Shown here: one piece after another, positions 7,833-17,874 of the stretch | Layout of the letters: each line of letters opens with the position of its first letter | Position numbering within the stretch: the first letter of the stretch is position 1 | Assembly (NCBI GenBank): GCA_041920215.1 | Contig: JAYRSJ010000004.1 | Coordinates: forward strand, 186,001-250,000 | Length of the DNA: 64,000 bases | Source: JAYRSJ01 sp041920215 | GTDB taxonomy: Bacteria > Pseudomonadota > Gammaproteobacteria > Burkholderiales > Burkholderiaceae_C | Direction of reading: 5' to 3' | Notes under the pieces: generated by a model | What the model saw: the letters and a program-made list of their open reading frames with translations, nothing else | Databases searched by the model: none | Told to the model about the DNA's origin: nothing | Program-made: the position numbers and the translations under genes

Positions 7833-7884
7833 GCGCCGATCATAGCCAGCTGCCGGGCTCCCCGAGCCCTTAGCCCCAGAAGAT

Positions 7885-8448
7885 ATGCGACTGATCACGA
7901 TTCCTCTGCCCCGTCCGGGCCTGGTGGCCGCGCTGGCGCTGGCCGGCCTCGCGGTCCTGAGCGGCTGCAGCCAGCTGCCCAAGGTCGATGGCGACAAGGT
8001 GTTGGGCCTGGTGACGCCCTACCGCATCGAGGTGGTGCAGGGCAATGTGCTGACCAAGGAACAGGTCGCGCGGGTCAAGCCCGGCATGCCCCGCGAGCAG
8101 GTGCGCGATCTGCTCGGCTCGCCGCTGCTGACCGATGTGTTCCATGAAGACCGCTGGGACTATGTGTTCACGATACGTCGCCAGGGTGCGCCCGAGCAGA
8201 AACGCAAGGTGGTGGCCCTGTTCGACGGGCAGCAGCTGAAGTCGCTGGAGACACCCGACGACCTGCCGACCGAGCGCGAGTTCGTGGCCCTGATCAACAC
8301 CTTCAAGCCCAGCCGCGCCGTGCCCAAGCTGGAGCTCAGCGAGGCCGAGCGTGCCGCGCTGCCGGTGCCCACCCGACCGGCCGCGGCCGCCACCGACGCA
8401 CCCACCGGCGTGCAGCGCAGCTACCCGCCGTTGGAGCCCCGCACATGA
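7885..8448 (+). CDS. bamE: Outer-membrane protein assembly factor BamE
   Basis: Outer-membrane lipoprotein of the BAM complex that inserts beta-barrel proteins. It has a lipoprotein signal peptide with lipobox LSGC, and Cys28 would be the lipidated residue. The SmpA/OmlA domain follows with PYRIEVVQGN, VKPGMPREQVRDLLGSPL and DRWDYVF. At 187 residues it is longer than E. coli BamE because of a low-complexity Pro/Ala-rich C-terminal tail. It overlaps dapB by 4 bp (ATGA), indicating translational coupling. Confidence 0.93.
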   Translation: MRLITIPLPRPGLVAALALAGLAVLSGCSQLPKVDGDKVLGLVTPYRIEVVQGNVLTKEQVARVKPGMPREQVRDLLGSPLLTDVFHEDRWDYVFTIRRQGAPEQKRKVVALFDGQQLKSLETPDDLPTEREFVALINTFKPSRAVPKLELSEAERAALPVPTRPAAAATDAPTGVQRSYPPLEPRT

Positions 8449-9251
8449 GCCCCCTGCGCATCGCGGTGGCCGGCGCCTCCGGTCGCATGGGCCGCATGCT
8501 GGTCGAGGTGGTGCTGAACACGCCCGACTGCTCGCTCAGCGGCGCCCTGGACCGCGCCGGCAGCCCGGCACTGGGCCAGCCGGCCGGCGCCTTCCTGGGC
8601 CGCGAAGGCACGGTGGCCATCACCGCCGATCTGCGCCAGGGCCTGCAGGGCACCGATGTGCTGATCGATTTCACCCGTCCCGAGGGCACGCTGGCGCATC
8701 TCGAAGTCTGCCGCGAGCTGGGCGTGGCCGTCGTGATCGGCACCACCGGCTTCGACCCGGCGCAAAAGGCGCAAATCGCCGCGCATGCCCAGCATATCGG
8801 CATCATGATGGCGCCCAATATGAGCGTCGGCGTCAATGTGGTGCTGAAGCTGCTGGAGATGGCCGCAAAGGCCCTGAACACCGGCTACGACATCGAGATC
8901 ATCGAGGCCCACCACCGCCACAAGGTCGATGCGCCCAGTGGCACCGCGCTGGCCATGGGCGAAACCGTGGCCGCCGCACTGGGTCGCGATCTGAAGCAAT
9001 GCGCGGTCTACGGCCGCGAGGGCCATACCGGCGAGCGCGACCCCTCCACCATAGGCTTTGCCACGGTGCGCGGCGGCGACATCATCGGTGACCACACGGT
9101 GCTGTTCGCCGGCACCGGCGAGCGCATCGAGATCAGCCACAAGTCCAGCAGCCGGGCCACCTATGCCCAGGGCAGTGTGCGCGCCGCGCGCTTCCTGGCC
9201 AGCCACGGCCCGGGCCTGTACGGCATGGACGACGTGCTGGGCCTGCGCTGA
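8445..9251 (+). CDS. dapB: 4-hydroxy-tetrahydrodipicolinate reductase
   Basis: NAD(P)H-dependent reductase of the diaminopimelate/lysine pathway, required for peptidoglycan and lysine. 268 residues. The N-terminal Rossmann motif is AGASGRMGR. GTTGFDPAQK, the catalytic EAHHRHKVDAPSGTAL and GDHTVLFAGTGERIEISH are all present. The start overlaps the bamE stop. A proton-channel pair follows immediately (3-bp gap). Confidence 0.96.
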   Translation: MSPLRIAVAGASGRMGRMLVEVVLNTPDCSLSGALDRAGSPALGQPAGAFLGREGTVAITADLRQGLQGTDVLIDFTRPEGTLAHLEVCRELGVAVVIGTTGFDPAQKAQIAAHAQHIGIMMAPNMSVGVNVVLKLLEMAAKALNTGYDIEIIEAHHRHKVDAPSGTALAMGETVAAALGRDLKQCAVYGREGHTGERDPSTIGFATVRGGDIIGDHTVLFAGTGERIEISHKSSSRATYAQGSVRAARFLASHGPGLYGMDDVLGLR

Positions 9252-9254
9252 GCC

Positions 9255-9896
<642 letters not shown>

Positions 9897-9899
9897 GTC

Positions 9900-10334
9900 A
9901 TGGCTTTCGGCCGCTTGGAGCGCCGCGATCCGCCCAAGCCCATGGGCGAGATCAATATGACGCCGCTGATCGACGTGATGTTGGTGCTGCTGGTGATCTT
10001 CATGATCACCGCCCCGCTGATGAGCAGCAGCCTGCGCCTGGACCTGCCCAAGAGCGAGGCCGCCACGGCCGGCGACAGCCCGGCCTTCGTGGCGGTCGCC
10101 ATCAGCCCCGAGGGCCGGCTATTCATCGGCGAGCAAGCGCTCGACGAAACCGAGTTCCGCCAGCGCATCCAGGCCCTGGCCCAGGGTCGGCCGGAGCTGG
10201 AGGTGCAGCTGCGCGCCGACCGCAGCGTGCCCTATGGCCAGGTGGCCGCGCTGATAGGCTGGGTGCAGGCCGCCGGCCTGAACCGCATCGCCTTCGTGGC
10301 CGAGGCCGGCCCGGCCGCCAGCGGCGCGCGCTGA
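9900..10334 (+). CDS. ExbD/TolR family biopolymer transport protein
   Basis: Partner of the preceding channel protein. 144 residues with one N-terminal TM segment (MTPLIDVMLVLLVIFMITAP) carrying the essential Asp in PLIDV, and a periplasmic C-terminal domain with EGRLFIGEQALDE and YGQVAALIGWVQAAGL. It starts 3 bp after the ExbB-like stop, so the two are co-translated. Confidence 0.92.
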   Translation: MAFGRLERRDPPKPMGEINMTPLIDVMLVLLVIFMITAPLMSSSLRLDLPKSEAATAGDSPAFVAVAISPEGRLFIGEQALDETEFRQRIQALAQGRPELEVQLRADRSVPYGQVAALIGWVQAAGLNRIAFVAEAGPAASGAR

Positions 10335-10381
10335 CAAGGCCGCGCCTCCTACAATCGGCGCCTTCAGCGCCTGCCCTCCCC

Positions 10382-13057
10382 ATGATGAACGACAAGTACG
10401 CCCCGAACGAGATCGAAGCCGCCGCCCGCGCCTACTGGAACGCCCGCGATGCCTATCGCGTGGTCGAGGACGCGAACAAGCCCAAGTTCTACGCCTGCTC
10501 GATGCTGCCCTATCCCAGCGGCAAGCTGCATATGGGCCATGTGCGCAACTACACGATCAACGACATGCTCACGCGCCAGCTGCGCATGAAGGGCTTCAAT
10601 GTGCTGATGCCGATGGGCTGGGACGCCTTCGGCCTGCCCGCGGAAAACGCGGCGATGAAGAACAAGGTGCCGCCGGCCAAGTGGACCTACGAGAACATCG
10701 CCTATATGAAGGGCCAGATGCAGGCCATGGGGCTGGCGATCGACTGGTCCCGAGAAATAGCCACCTGCAAGCCCGACTACTACAAGTGGAACCAGTGGCT
10801 GTTCATCAAGATGCTCGAGGCGGGCATCTGCGAGCGCCGCACCCAGGTCGTCAACTGGGACCCGGTGGACCAGACCGTGCTGGCCAACGAGCAGGTCATC
10901 GACGGGCGCGGCTGGCGCTCCGGCGCCATCGTCGAGAAGCGCGAGATCCCCGGCTACTACCTGAACATCACCCAGTACGCCGAGGAGCTTCTCTCCGCCG
11001 TTAGCAACCCCGCGGACAAGAGCTATCTGTCCGGCTGGCCCGAGCGCGTGCGCCTGATGCAGGAGAACTGGATCGGCAAGAGCGAGGGCGTGCGCTTCGC
11101 CTTCCCGCATGAGATCAAGGGCGCGGACGGTGCGCTGATCCAGGACGGCAAGCTGTATGTGTTCACCACGCGCGCCGACACCATCATGGGCGTGACCTTC
11201 TGCGCCGTGGCGCCGGAGCATCCGCTGGCCACGCATGCCGCCGCGACGAACCCGCAGCTCTCCGCCTTCATCGAGGAATGCAAGCAGGGCGGCACGACCG
11301 AGGCCGAACTGGCCACGCAGGAGAAGAAGGGCCAGCGTACCGGCCTCTTCGTCACCCACCCGCTGACCGGCGCCGAGGTCGAGGTCTGGGTCGGCAACTA
11401 TGTGCTGATGAGCTATGGCGACGGCGCCGTGATGGGCGTGCCCGCGCATGACGAGCGCGATTTCGAGTTCGCCAACAAGTACGGGCTGGCGATCAAGCAG
11501 GTCGTTGGCGTTGACGGCGAGAACTACAACGACAAGGCCTGGGCCGACTGGTACGGTGACAAACAGCGCGGCGTCTGCATCAACTCCGGCGTGCTCGATG
11601 GCCTGAGCCACAAGGCCGCCGTCAGCAAGGTGGCCGAGCTGCTCGGCGCCAAGGGCCTGGGCGAGAAAAAAACCACCTGGCGCCTGCGCGACTGGGGCAT
11701 CAGCCGCCAGCGCTACTGGGGCACGCCGATCCCCATCATCCACTGCGACGATTGCGGCGCGGTGCCCGTGCCGGCCCAGGATCTGCCGGTAGTGCTGCCC
11801 GAGGAGTGCATTCCCGACGGCAGCGGCAACCCGCTGAAGAAGCATGCCGGCTTCCTGAACTGCGCCTGCCCCAAGTGCGGCAAGCCGGCGCAGCGCGAGA
11901 CCGACACGATGGACACCTTCGTGGACAGCTCCTGGTACTTCATGCGCTATTGCGACGCGCAGAACAGCGAGGCGATGGTCGGCGAGGGCACCGCGTACTG
12001 GATGCAGGCCACTGGAGCTGCCGGCGGGAACGCCGGCATGGACCAGTACATCGGCGGCATCGAGCACGCCATCCTGCACCTGCTCTACGCGCGCTTCTGG
12101 ACCAAGGTGATGCGCGACCTGGGCCTGGTCAAGGTGGACGAGCCCTTCACCAAGCTGCTGACCCAGGGCATGGTGCTCAACCACATCTACTCGCGCCGCG
12201 GCGAGAAGGGCGGCATCGAATACTTCTGGCCGCACGAGGTCGAGAACGTCTTCGATGCGTCCGGCAAGATCACCGGCGCCAAGCTCAAGAGCGATGGTTC
12301 GCATGTGGACTACGAGGGCGTGGGCACCATGTCCAAGTCCAAGAACAACGGCGTCGATCCGCAGGAGCTGATCAATCAGTACGGCGCCGATACCGCGCGC
12401 CTGTTCGTGATGTTCGCCTCGCCCCCGGAACAGACGCTGGAGTGGAACGATGCCGGCGTCGAGGGCGCGCACCGCTTCCTGAAGCGCGTCTGGGGCTTCG
12501 GCGCCAAGCATGCCGAGGCCATCAAGGCGGCCGGCAGCGACTTCGCCGCGCTCAGCGGCGAGGGCAAGGCGCTGCGCCGCGAGGTGCATCTGGTGCTCAA
12601 GCAGGTCTCGTACGACTACGAGCGCATGCAGTACAACACCGTGGTCTCCGGCGGCATGAAGCTGCTCAATGCGCTGGAAGGCTTCAAGAGCCAGGATGGC
12701 GCCGATCGTGCCGTGATCCGTGAAGGCTTCTCGGTGCTGTTGCGCGTGCTCTACCCCGCCTGCCCGCATATCGCCCACACGCTGTGGACCGAGCTGGGCT
12801 TTGCAGCCGAGCTGGGCGATCTGCTCGACGCGCCCTGGCCCGCGGTGGACGAGGCAGCGCTGGTGCAGGATGAGATCGATCTGGTGCTGCAGGTCAACGG
12901 CAAACTGCGCGGCAGCCTCAAGGTGCCGGCCGGCGCCGACAAGGCCGCGATCGAGGCGGCGGCGCTGGCCCATGCGGAGTTCCTCAAGTTCAGCGAAGGC
13001 AAGGCGCCCAAGAAGGTCGTGATCGTGCCGGGCCGCCTGGTCAACGTGGTGGTCTGA
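10382..13057 (+). CDS. leuS: Leucyl-tRNA synthetase
   Basis: Class I aminoacyl-tRNA synthetase charging tRNA-Leu. 891 residues, normal for bacterial LeuS. HIGH-type motif HMGH at 50-53, a CP1 editing domain in the middle (VFTTRADTIMGVTF, VPAHDERDF), MSKSKNN near residue 650, and a C-terminal anticodon-binding region ending KKVVIVPGRLVNVVV. A -10-like TACAAT lies at 10350-10355. ATG 10382 is immediately followed by a second ATG. It overlaps lptE by 1 base. Confidence 0.98.
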   Translation: MMNDKYAPNEIEAAARAYWNARDAYRVVEDANKPKFYACSMLPYPSGKLHMGHVRNYTINDMLTRQLRMKGFNVLMPMGWDAFGLPAENAAMKNKVPPAKWTYENIAYMKGQMQAMGLAIDWSREIATCKPDYYKWNQWLFIKMLEAGICERRTQVVNWDPVDQTVLANEQVIDGRGWRSGAIVEKREIPGYYLNITQYAEELLSAVSNPADKSYLSGWPERVRLMQENWIGKSEGVRFAFPHEIKGADGALIQDGKLYVFTTRADTIMGVTFCAVAPEHPLATHAAATNPQLSAFIEECKQGGTTEAELATQEKKGQRTGLFVTHPLTGAEVEVWVGNYVLMSYGDGAVMGVPAHDERDFEFANKYGLAIKQVVGVDGENYNDKAWADWYGDKQRGVCINSGVLDGLSHKAAVSKVAELLGAKGLGEKKTTWRLRDWGISRQRYWGTPIPIIHCDDCGAVPVPAQDLPVVLPEECIPDGSGNPLKKHAGFLNCACPKCGKPAQRETDTMDTFVDSSWYFMRYCDAQNSEAMVGEGTAYWMQATGAAGGNAGMDQYIGGIEHAILHLLYARFWTKVMRDLGLVKVDEPFTKLLTQGMVLNHIYSRRGEKGGIEYFWPHEVENVFDASGKITGAKLKSDGSHVDYEGVGTMSKSKNNGVDPQELINQYGADTARLFVMFASPPEQTLEWNDAGVEGAHRFLKRVWGFGAKHAEAIKAAGSDFAALSGEGKALRREVHLVLKQVSYDYERMQYNTVVSGGMKLLNALEGFKSQDGADRAVIREGFSVLLRVLYPACPHIAHTLWTELGFAAELGDLLDAPWPAVDEAALVQDEIDLVLQVNGKLRGSLKVPAGADKAAIEAAALAHAEFLKFSEGKAPKKVVIVPGRLVNVVV

Positions 13058-13563
13058 TGCCCAGGCTCAACCGCCGCCATCTGCTGCTGGCCTGCGCCGG
13101 CAGCGGCCTGCTGGCCGGCTGCGGCTTTGCGCTGCGGCGTGCCCCCGAGCTGCAGTTCCGCAGCCTGGCCCTGGCCGGCTTCGCGCCGGACTCGCCGCTG
13201 GCCAAGGAGCTCAGGCGTCAGCTGGCGCGCAGCAGCACGGTCGAGCTGCTGGCCGATGCCAACCGCGCCCAGGTGGTGCTGGAGGCGGCGCGCGACGAAC
13301 GCAGCCGCGTGGTCGTGGCCTCCACCAGCGCCGGCCAGGTGCGCGAATGGCAGCTGCAGCTGCAGCTGGACTATCTGCTGCGCACCCCCGGCGGCGAGGT
13401 GCTGCTGCCGCCCACCGAGCTGCGCATGACCCGCGAGATGAACTACACCGAGAGCTCGGCCCTGGGCAAGGAACAGGAGGAGGATCTGCTGTTCCGCTCC
13501 ATGCAGTCCGATGCGGTGGCCCAGCTGATGCGCCGCCTGGCCACGATACGCCTGCCAGGATGA
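13057..13563 (+). CDS. lptE: LPS-assembly lipoprotein LptE
   Basis: Outer-membrane lipoprotein that plugs LptD and helps insert lipopolysaccharide in the outer leaflet. 168 residues with a signal peptide and lipobox LLAGC; Cys22 is the lipidation site, followed by the family-typical GFALRRAPEL. The body is the short alpha/beta fold with LRTPGGEVLLPPTELRMTREMNY and ending AVAQLMRRLA. The leuS-lptE-holA order is conserved in proteobacteria. lptD lies about 24 kb away in this window. Confidence 0.92.
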   Translation: MPRLNRRHLLLACAGSGLLAGCGFALRRAPELQFRSLALAGFAPDSPLAKELRRQLARSSTVELLADANRAQVVLEAARDERSRVVVASTSAGQVREWQLQLQLDYLLRTPGGEVLLPPTELRMTREMNYTESSALGKEQEEDLLFRSMQSDAVAQLMRRLATIRLPG

Positions 13564-13616
13564 TGGCTCCCCCCCTACGCGCTGCGCGCGCCCGGTCAAA
13601 CGGAGTGCATTGAGGC

Positions 13617-14687
13617 ATGCAGATTCGAAGCGAAGCGCTGGCCGCCCAGCTCGCCCGCGGCCTCCGGCCCATCTACACGGTGTTCGGCGACGAGCCGCTG
13701 CTGGCGCAGGAGGCCTGCGATGCGATACGCGCGGCCGCCAAGGCCCAAGGCTATGGCGAGCGCAAGGTCTTCACCGTGGCCGGCGCCTATTTCGACTGGG
13801 GCCCGGTGCTGGGTGCGGCCCAGGCGATGAGCCTGTTTGCCGAGCGCCAGTTCATCGAGATCCGCATCCCCTCCGGCAAGCCCGGCAAGGAGGGCTCGGA
13901 GATGCTGCAGCGCTACTGCGCCACCCTGCCCGAGGATGTCGTGACCCTGGTGAGCCTGCCGCGGCTGGACAAGACCCAGCAGGGCAGCGCCTGGTTCGGC
14001 GCGCTGGACGCCCAGGGCCTCACCGTGCGGGTCGATCCGATCGAGCGCCGTGCGCTGCCGCAGTGGCTGGCCCAGCGCCTGGCCGCCCAGGGCCAGCGGG
14101 TGGCCGAGGGCGATGAGGGGCAGCGCAGCCTGGCCTTCTTCGCCGACAGGGTCGAGGGCAATCTGCTGGCCGCCCATCAGGAGCTGCAGAAGCTGGCCCT
14201 GCTGCATCCGGCCGGCACCCTGTCCTTCGAGCAGATCGAGGCCGCGGTGCTGAACGTGGCCCGCTACGACGTCTTCAAGCTCAGCGAGGCGGTGCTGGCC
14301 GGCTCGGTGGCCCGCGCGCTGCGCATGCTGGACGGGCTGCAGGCCGAGGGCGAGGCCGCGGTGCTGGTGCACTGGACCCTGGCCGAGGACATCCGCGCGC
14401 TGCGCCGCGCCCGCGAGGCCATGGACGCCGGCAAGCCGCTGCCGATGGCGCTGCGCGAGGCACGCGTCTGGGGCCCCAAGGAGAAGCTCTTCGAACGCCT
14501 GCTGCCGGGCCTGCGCAGTGCCGAGCTGCTGGCCCTGGTACAGGCCGCCCAGATCTGCGACGGCCTGGTCAAGGGTCTGCGCCATCCCGGCTGGCCGACC
14601 GATCCCTGGGCCGCGCTGCGGCGCCTGACCCTGATGCTGGCCCAGACCGCACTGGGCCGCGGCAGCCGGCTGGCGCTGCAGGGCTAA
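13617..14687 (+). CDS. holA: DNA polymerase III subunit delta
   Basis: Delta subunit of the clamp loader, which opens the beta sliding clamp. 356 residues. The N-terminal AAA-like domain includes YTVFGDEPLLAQEACD near residue 20, and the rest is the delta lid and collar with LLPGLRSAELLALVQAAQICDGLVKGL. It follows lptE by 53 bp and completes the leuS-lptE-holA unit. Confidence 0.95.
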   Translation: MQIRSEALAAQLARGLRPIYTVFGDEPLLAQEACDAIRAAAKAQGYGERKVFTVAGAYFDWGPVLGAAQAMSLFAERQFIEIRIPSGKPGKEGSEMLQRYCATLPEDVVTLVSLPRLDKTQQGSAWFGALDAQGLTVRVDPIERRALPQWLAQRLAAQGQRVAEGDEGQRSLAFFADRVEGNLLAAHQELQKLALLHPAGTLSFEQIEAAVLNVARYDVFKLSEAVLAGSVARALRMLDGLQAEGEAAVLVHWTLAEDIRALRRAREAMDAGKPLPMALREARVWGPKEKLFERLLPGLRSAELLALVQAAQICDGLVKGLRHPGWPTDPWAALRRLTLMLAQTALGRGSRLALQG

Positions 14688-14800
14688 CCGGGCGCCGTAC
14701 GCCCGCGCCGCAACAGGCGGGCGACAGCGGGCTTGTTGCGGCTGTCAGCCCCGGCAAAAAAGGCTATCGTCGCAGCTGCAATGCTGCCGAGATCCCGCTG

Positions 14801-15403
14801 ATGGCCTCCCCACAATCCTGGCTCGCCGCCGCCCTGCTGCTGAGCAGCGCGGGCGGCGCCCATGCCCTGCCCTGGACCGTGCAGGTGCGCAGCGCGCAGG
14901 GCGAGGCCCTGGCCGATGCGGTGGTGGCCGTAGAGCTGCAGGGCCGCGGCAGCCGCGCCGCGGCCGGCAGCAAGGCCGAGATGCAGCAGCGCGAGCGCCA
15001 GTTCCAGCCCCATGTGCTGGTGGTGCAGGTCGGCACCGCGGTGCATTTCCCCAACTTCGACACGGTGCGCCACCATGTGTACTCGCTGTCGCCGATCAAG
15101 CCCTTCGACATCAAGCTCTACTCGGGCACGCCGGCCGAGCCGGTGCTGTTCGACAAGCCCGGCATCGCCGCGCTGGGCTGCAATATCCACGACCGCATGA
15201 GCGCCCATATCGCTGTGGTCGAGACCCCGCTGTTCGCCAAGACCGACGCCCAGGGTCGTGCCACGCTGGACCTGCCACCCGGCGAGCACCAGCTCAAGGC
15301 CTGGCACCCGCGCCGCGGCCAGCCGGTCTTCCAGGGCCAGAAGCTCAGCGTGCCCGCCGGCAGCTCGGGCGGCAGCAGCCTGGTGCTGCTGCCACTGGAC
15401 TGA
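14801..15403 (+). CDS. Periplasmic cupredoxin-like protein
   Basis: A 200-residue exported protein with a cleavable signal peptide (ending near AHA at 20-22). The first half is a cupredoxin-like beta-fold with candidate type-1 copper ligands His91/His92, Cys127, His130 and Met133 in GCNIHDRM. The second half (from about residue 150) looks like a carboxypeptidase-regulatory-type beta-sandwich with GRATLDLPPGEHQLKAWHPR. Homologues are often labelled methylamine utilization protein, but no methylamine genes are nearby. The GGDEF-EAL gene starts 25 bp downstream, so the two are probably one operon. A copper or redox-sensing role is inferred. Confidence 0.8.
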   Translation: MASPQSWLAAALLLSSAGGAHALPWTVQVRSAQGEALADAVVAVELQGRGSRAAAGSKAEMQQRERQFQPHVLVVQVGTAVHFPNFDTVRHHVYSLSPIKPFDIKLYSGTPAEPVLFDKPGIAALGCNIHDRMSAHIAVVETPLFAKTDAQGRATLDLPPGEHQLKAWHPRRGQPVFQGQKLSVPAGSSGGSSLVLLPLD

Positions 15404-15428
15404 GCCGCCCGCGCCGACGCCCCTGCCC

Positions 15429-17873
15429 ATGACCCTGCCCGACTTTCTCAATCTGCGCCGCATCGAGGGCCGCATCGTCGCCCTCTTCCTGGCGCTGCTA
15501 CTGGTGGTGCAGCTGCTCAGCTTCGGCCTGATACGCAGCGGCATCGAGCGCAATGCCCAGGCCTCGATCGCGCACGAGCTGCGCACCGGCGAGCGCGTGC
15601 TCTTGCGCCTGCTGGCCCAGGCCGCCGAGCGCCGCACCGACGCGGCGCGCCTGCTGGCGGCCGACTACGGCTTCCTGGAAACCCTCAAGCCGCAGGAGGA
15701 CGGCAGCCTGGACCTGGCCACGCTGCGCGACGCCCTGCTCAACAGCGGCGAGCGCATAGGCGCGACGGTGGTGGCCTTTGCCGATACCCGGCAGCGCCTG
15801 GTGACCGCCACCGGCGACGACGCCCAGACCTTTGTCGAAGCCCTGCCCGAGCTGGCGGCGCGCAGCCAGGACGGCGCGGCCAGGGACGAGGCCGACGCCG
15901 AGGGCCAGCGTAGCGACCAGCTGCTGGTGCGCGAGGGCCGGCCTTACCAGCTGGTGGCGGTGCCGGTGCGCGCGCCGGTGCTGGTGGGCTGGGTGCTGAT
16001 GGCCTTCGAGCTCGATGTGCGGCCGCTGCGCGATCTCAAGCAGCTCTCCGATCTGCGCGGCGCAGTGCTGCGCCAGCAGGCCGATGGGACGCTGACCGTG
16101 CTGGTCAGCAACCTGCCGGCCGAGGCCAACGCCCAGCTGCAGGCGCAGGCGCCGGTGCTGGGCGAGCAGCTGGGGCTGGTGCTGGGCACCGAGCAGCAGC
16201 GCGGCCGCTTCGTACGGCTGGCCGGGGCCGGGCCTGGCGGCCCGGGTGAGCAGGTGGGCGTGTTGCTGCTGCGCTCCTTCGATGAGGCGGTGACGCCCTA
16301 CCGCGAGCTGCAATGGACGCTGCTGCTGCTCTCGCTGGCCGGCGTGCTGGTGTTCGTGGTCGGCAGCGTGCTGTTCGCGCGGCGCATCAGCCGGCCGATC
16401 AAGGCCCTGTCCGATTCGGCCGAGAGCCTGGGCCGCGGCGACTACGCGACCCCGGTGCAGCGCCGCAGCCGCGACGAGGTGGGCGATCTGGCGGCCGCCT
16501 TCGAGTCCATGCGCCAGGGCATACGCCAGCGCGATGACAAGGTCAACCGCCTGGCCTTCTGGGACGCCCTCACCCAGCTGCCCAACCGCGCGCAGTTCAG
16601 CCAGCGCCTGGCCGAGCGCCTGCAACAGGACGAGCGCGCGCCTTTCGCGCTGCTGATGCTGGACCTGGACCGCTTCAAGCATGTCAACGATGTGCTGGGC
16701 CACGACTATGGCGACCGCCTGCTGTGCGGCGTGGCGCAGCGCCTGGCGGCCCTGGGCCTGGCCGAGGCACAAGGCCTGGCGCGCCTGGGCGGCGACGAGT
16801 TCGTTCTGCTGATCGAGGGCGATGAGGGCCAGGCCCGCGCGGCGGCGGCCCTGATCCTGCAAAACTTCGAGACCCCGCTGCAGATCGACGAGCAGACGGT
16901 GGACCTGGGCGCGGGCATCGGCATCGCGCTGAGCCCTGCCCATGGCCGTGAGGTAGGCCTGCTGCTGGCGCGCGCCGAGCTGGCCATGTATGCGGCCAAG
17001 CGCCGCCAGAGCGGCAGCATGGTCTATGCCCCGGCGCTGGACGCCGGCAGCCAGGAATCGCTGACGCTCTTGAGCGAGCTGCGCCGCGCGATCGAGAAGG
17101 CGCAGCTGCGCCTGTATCTGCAGCCCAAGGTCGATCTGAAGAGCGGCCAGATCATCAGCGCCGAGGCCCTGGTGCGCTGGCAGCATCCGGAGCGTGGCCT
17201 GGTGCCGCCGATGCAGTTCATCCCCTTTGCCGAACAGACCGGCTTCATACGCCAGCTCAGCGCCTGGGTGGTCGAGGCCTCGGCCCGCGCCGCCGCCCAG
17301 GCCTGGGCCCAGGGCCAGCGCCTGCGCTACAGCGTCAATCTCTCCACCCGCGACCTGCTGGACCAGGACCTACCCGCCAAGATCGAGCAGATGATCCGGC
17401 GCCATGGCACGCCGGCCGAGGCCCTGTGCCTGGAGATCACCGAGAGCGCGATCATGGACGACCCGCAGCGCGCGCTGAACACGCTGGAGCGCCTGTCGGA
17501 GATGGGCTTCAAGCTCTCGATCGACGACTTCGGCACCGGCTACTCCTCGCTGGCCTATCTGAAGCGCCTGCCGGTCAACGAGCTGAAGATCGACAAGAGC
17601 TTCGTGATGGGCATGGAGCAGGATCACGACGACCGCAAGATCGTGCGCTCGACGATAGAGCTGGCCCATGCGCTGGGGCTCGCGGTGGTGGCCGAGGGGG
17701 TGGAAACCGCCAAGGCCTGGCGGCTGCTGGCCCAGCTCGGCTGCGACGAGGGCCAGGGCTATTTCATCAGCCGGCCCATGCCCGAGCAGGACTTCCTGGC
17801 CTTTGTGCAGCGCTGGCAGCCGCCCGATCTCGGCGCCGCCAGCAGCGACACCCTGCAGGCCGGCCTCGGCTGA
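15429..17873 (+). CDS. Membrane-bound GGDEF-EAL c-di-GMP enzyme with HAMP
   Basis: 814-residue inner-membrane signalling protein. TM helix near 20-40, periplasmic sensor region to about 300, second TM, HAMP domain (about 316-370), GGDEF domain with intact LGGDEF at about 454 (diguanylate cyclase), and EAL domain with EALVRW near 577, ESAIMDD, DDFGTGYSS near 698 and KIDKSF (phosphodiesterase). All hallmark catalytic residues look present, so both making and breaking c-di-GMP are possible. ATG 15429 is chosen because the TM segment follows directly. It lies just after the cupredoxin gene and ends 1 bp from the convergent kinase gene. Confidence 0.93.
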   Translation: MTLPDFLNLRRIEGRIVALFLALLLVVQLLSFGLIRSGIERNAQASIAHELRTGERVLLRLLAQAAERRTDAARLLAADYGFLETLKPQEDGSLDLATLRDALLNSGERIGATVVAFADTRQRLVTATGDDAQTFVEALPELAARSQDGAARDEADAEGQRSDQLLVREGRPYQLVAVPVRAPVLVGWVLMAFELDVRPLRDLKQLSDLRGAVLRQQADGTLTVLVSNLPAEANAQLQAQAPVLGEQLGLVLGTEQQRGRFVRLAGAGPGGPGEQVGVLLLRSFDEAVTPYRELQWTLLLLSLAGVLVFVVGSVLFARRISRPIKALSDSAESLGRGDYATPVQRRSRDEVGDLAAAFESMRQGIRQRDDKVNRLAFWDALTQLPNRAQFSQRLAERLQQDERAPFALLMLDLDRFKHVNDVLGHDYGDRLLCGVAQRLAALGLAEAQGLARLGGDEFVLLIEGDEGQARAAAALILQNFETPLQIDEQTVDLGAGIGIALSPAHGREVGLLLARAELAMYAAKRRQSGSMVYAPALDAGSQESLTLLSELRRAIEKAQLRLYLQPKVDLKSGQIISAEALVRWQHPERGLVPPMQFIPFAEQTGFIRQLSAWVVEASARAAAQAWAQGQRLRYSVNLSTRDLLDQDLPAKIEQMIRRHGTPAEALCLEITESAIMDDPQRALNTLERLSEMGFKLSIDDFGTGYSSLAYLKRLPVNELKIDKSFVMGMEQDHDDRKIVRSTIELAHALGLAVVAEGVETAKAWRLLAQLGCDEGQGYFISRPMPEQDFLAFVQRWQPPDLGAASSDTLQAGLG

Positions 17874-17874
17874 T

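Noticed and set aside
10364..12973. 869-codon open frame on the minus strand opposite leuS
   Set aside because: It is antisense to a well-supported leuS; long antisense frames are common in GC-rich DNA, and the predicted protein is low-complexity His/Gln/Ala/Gly-rich without domains.
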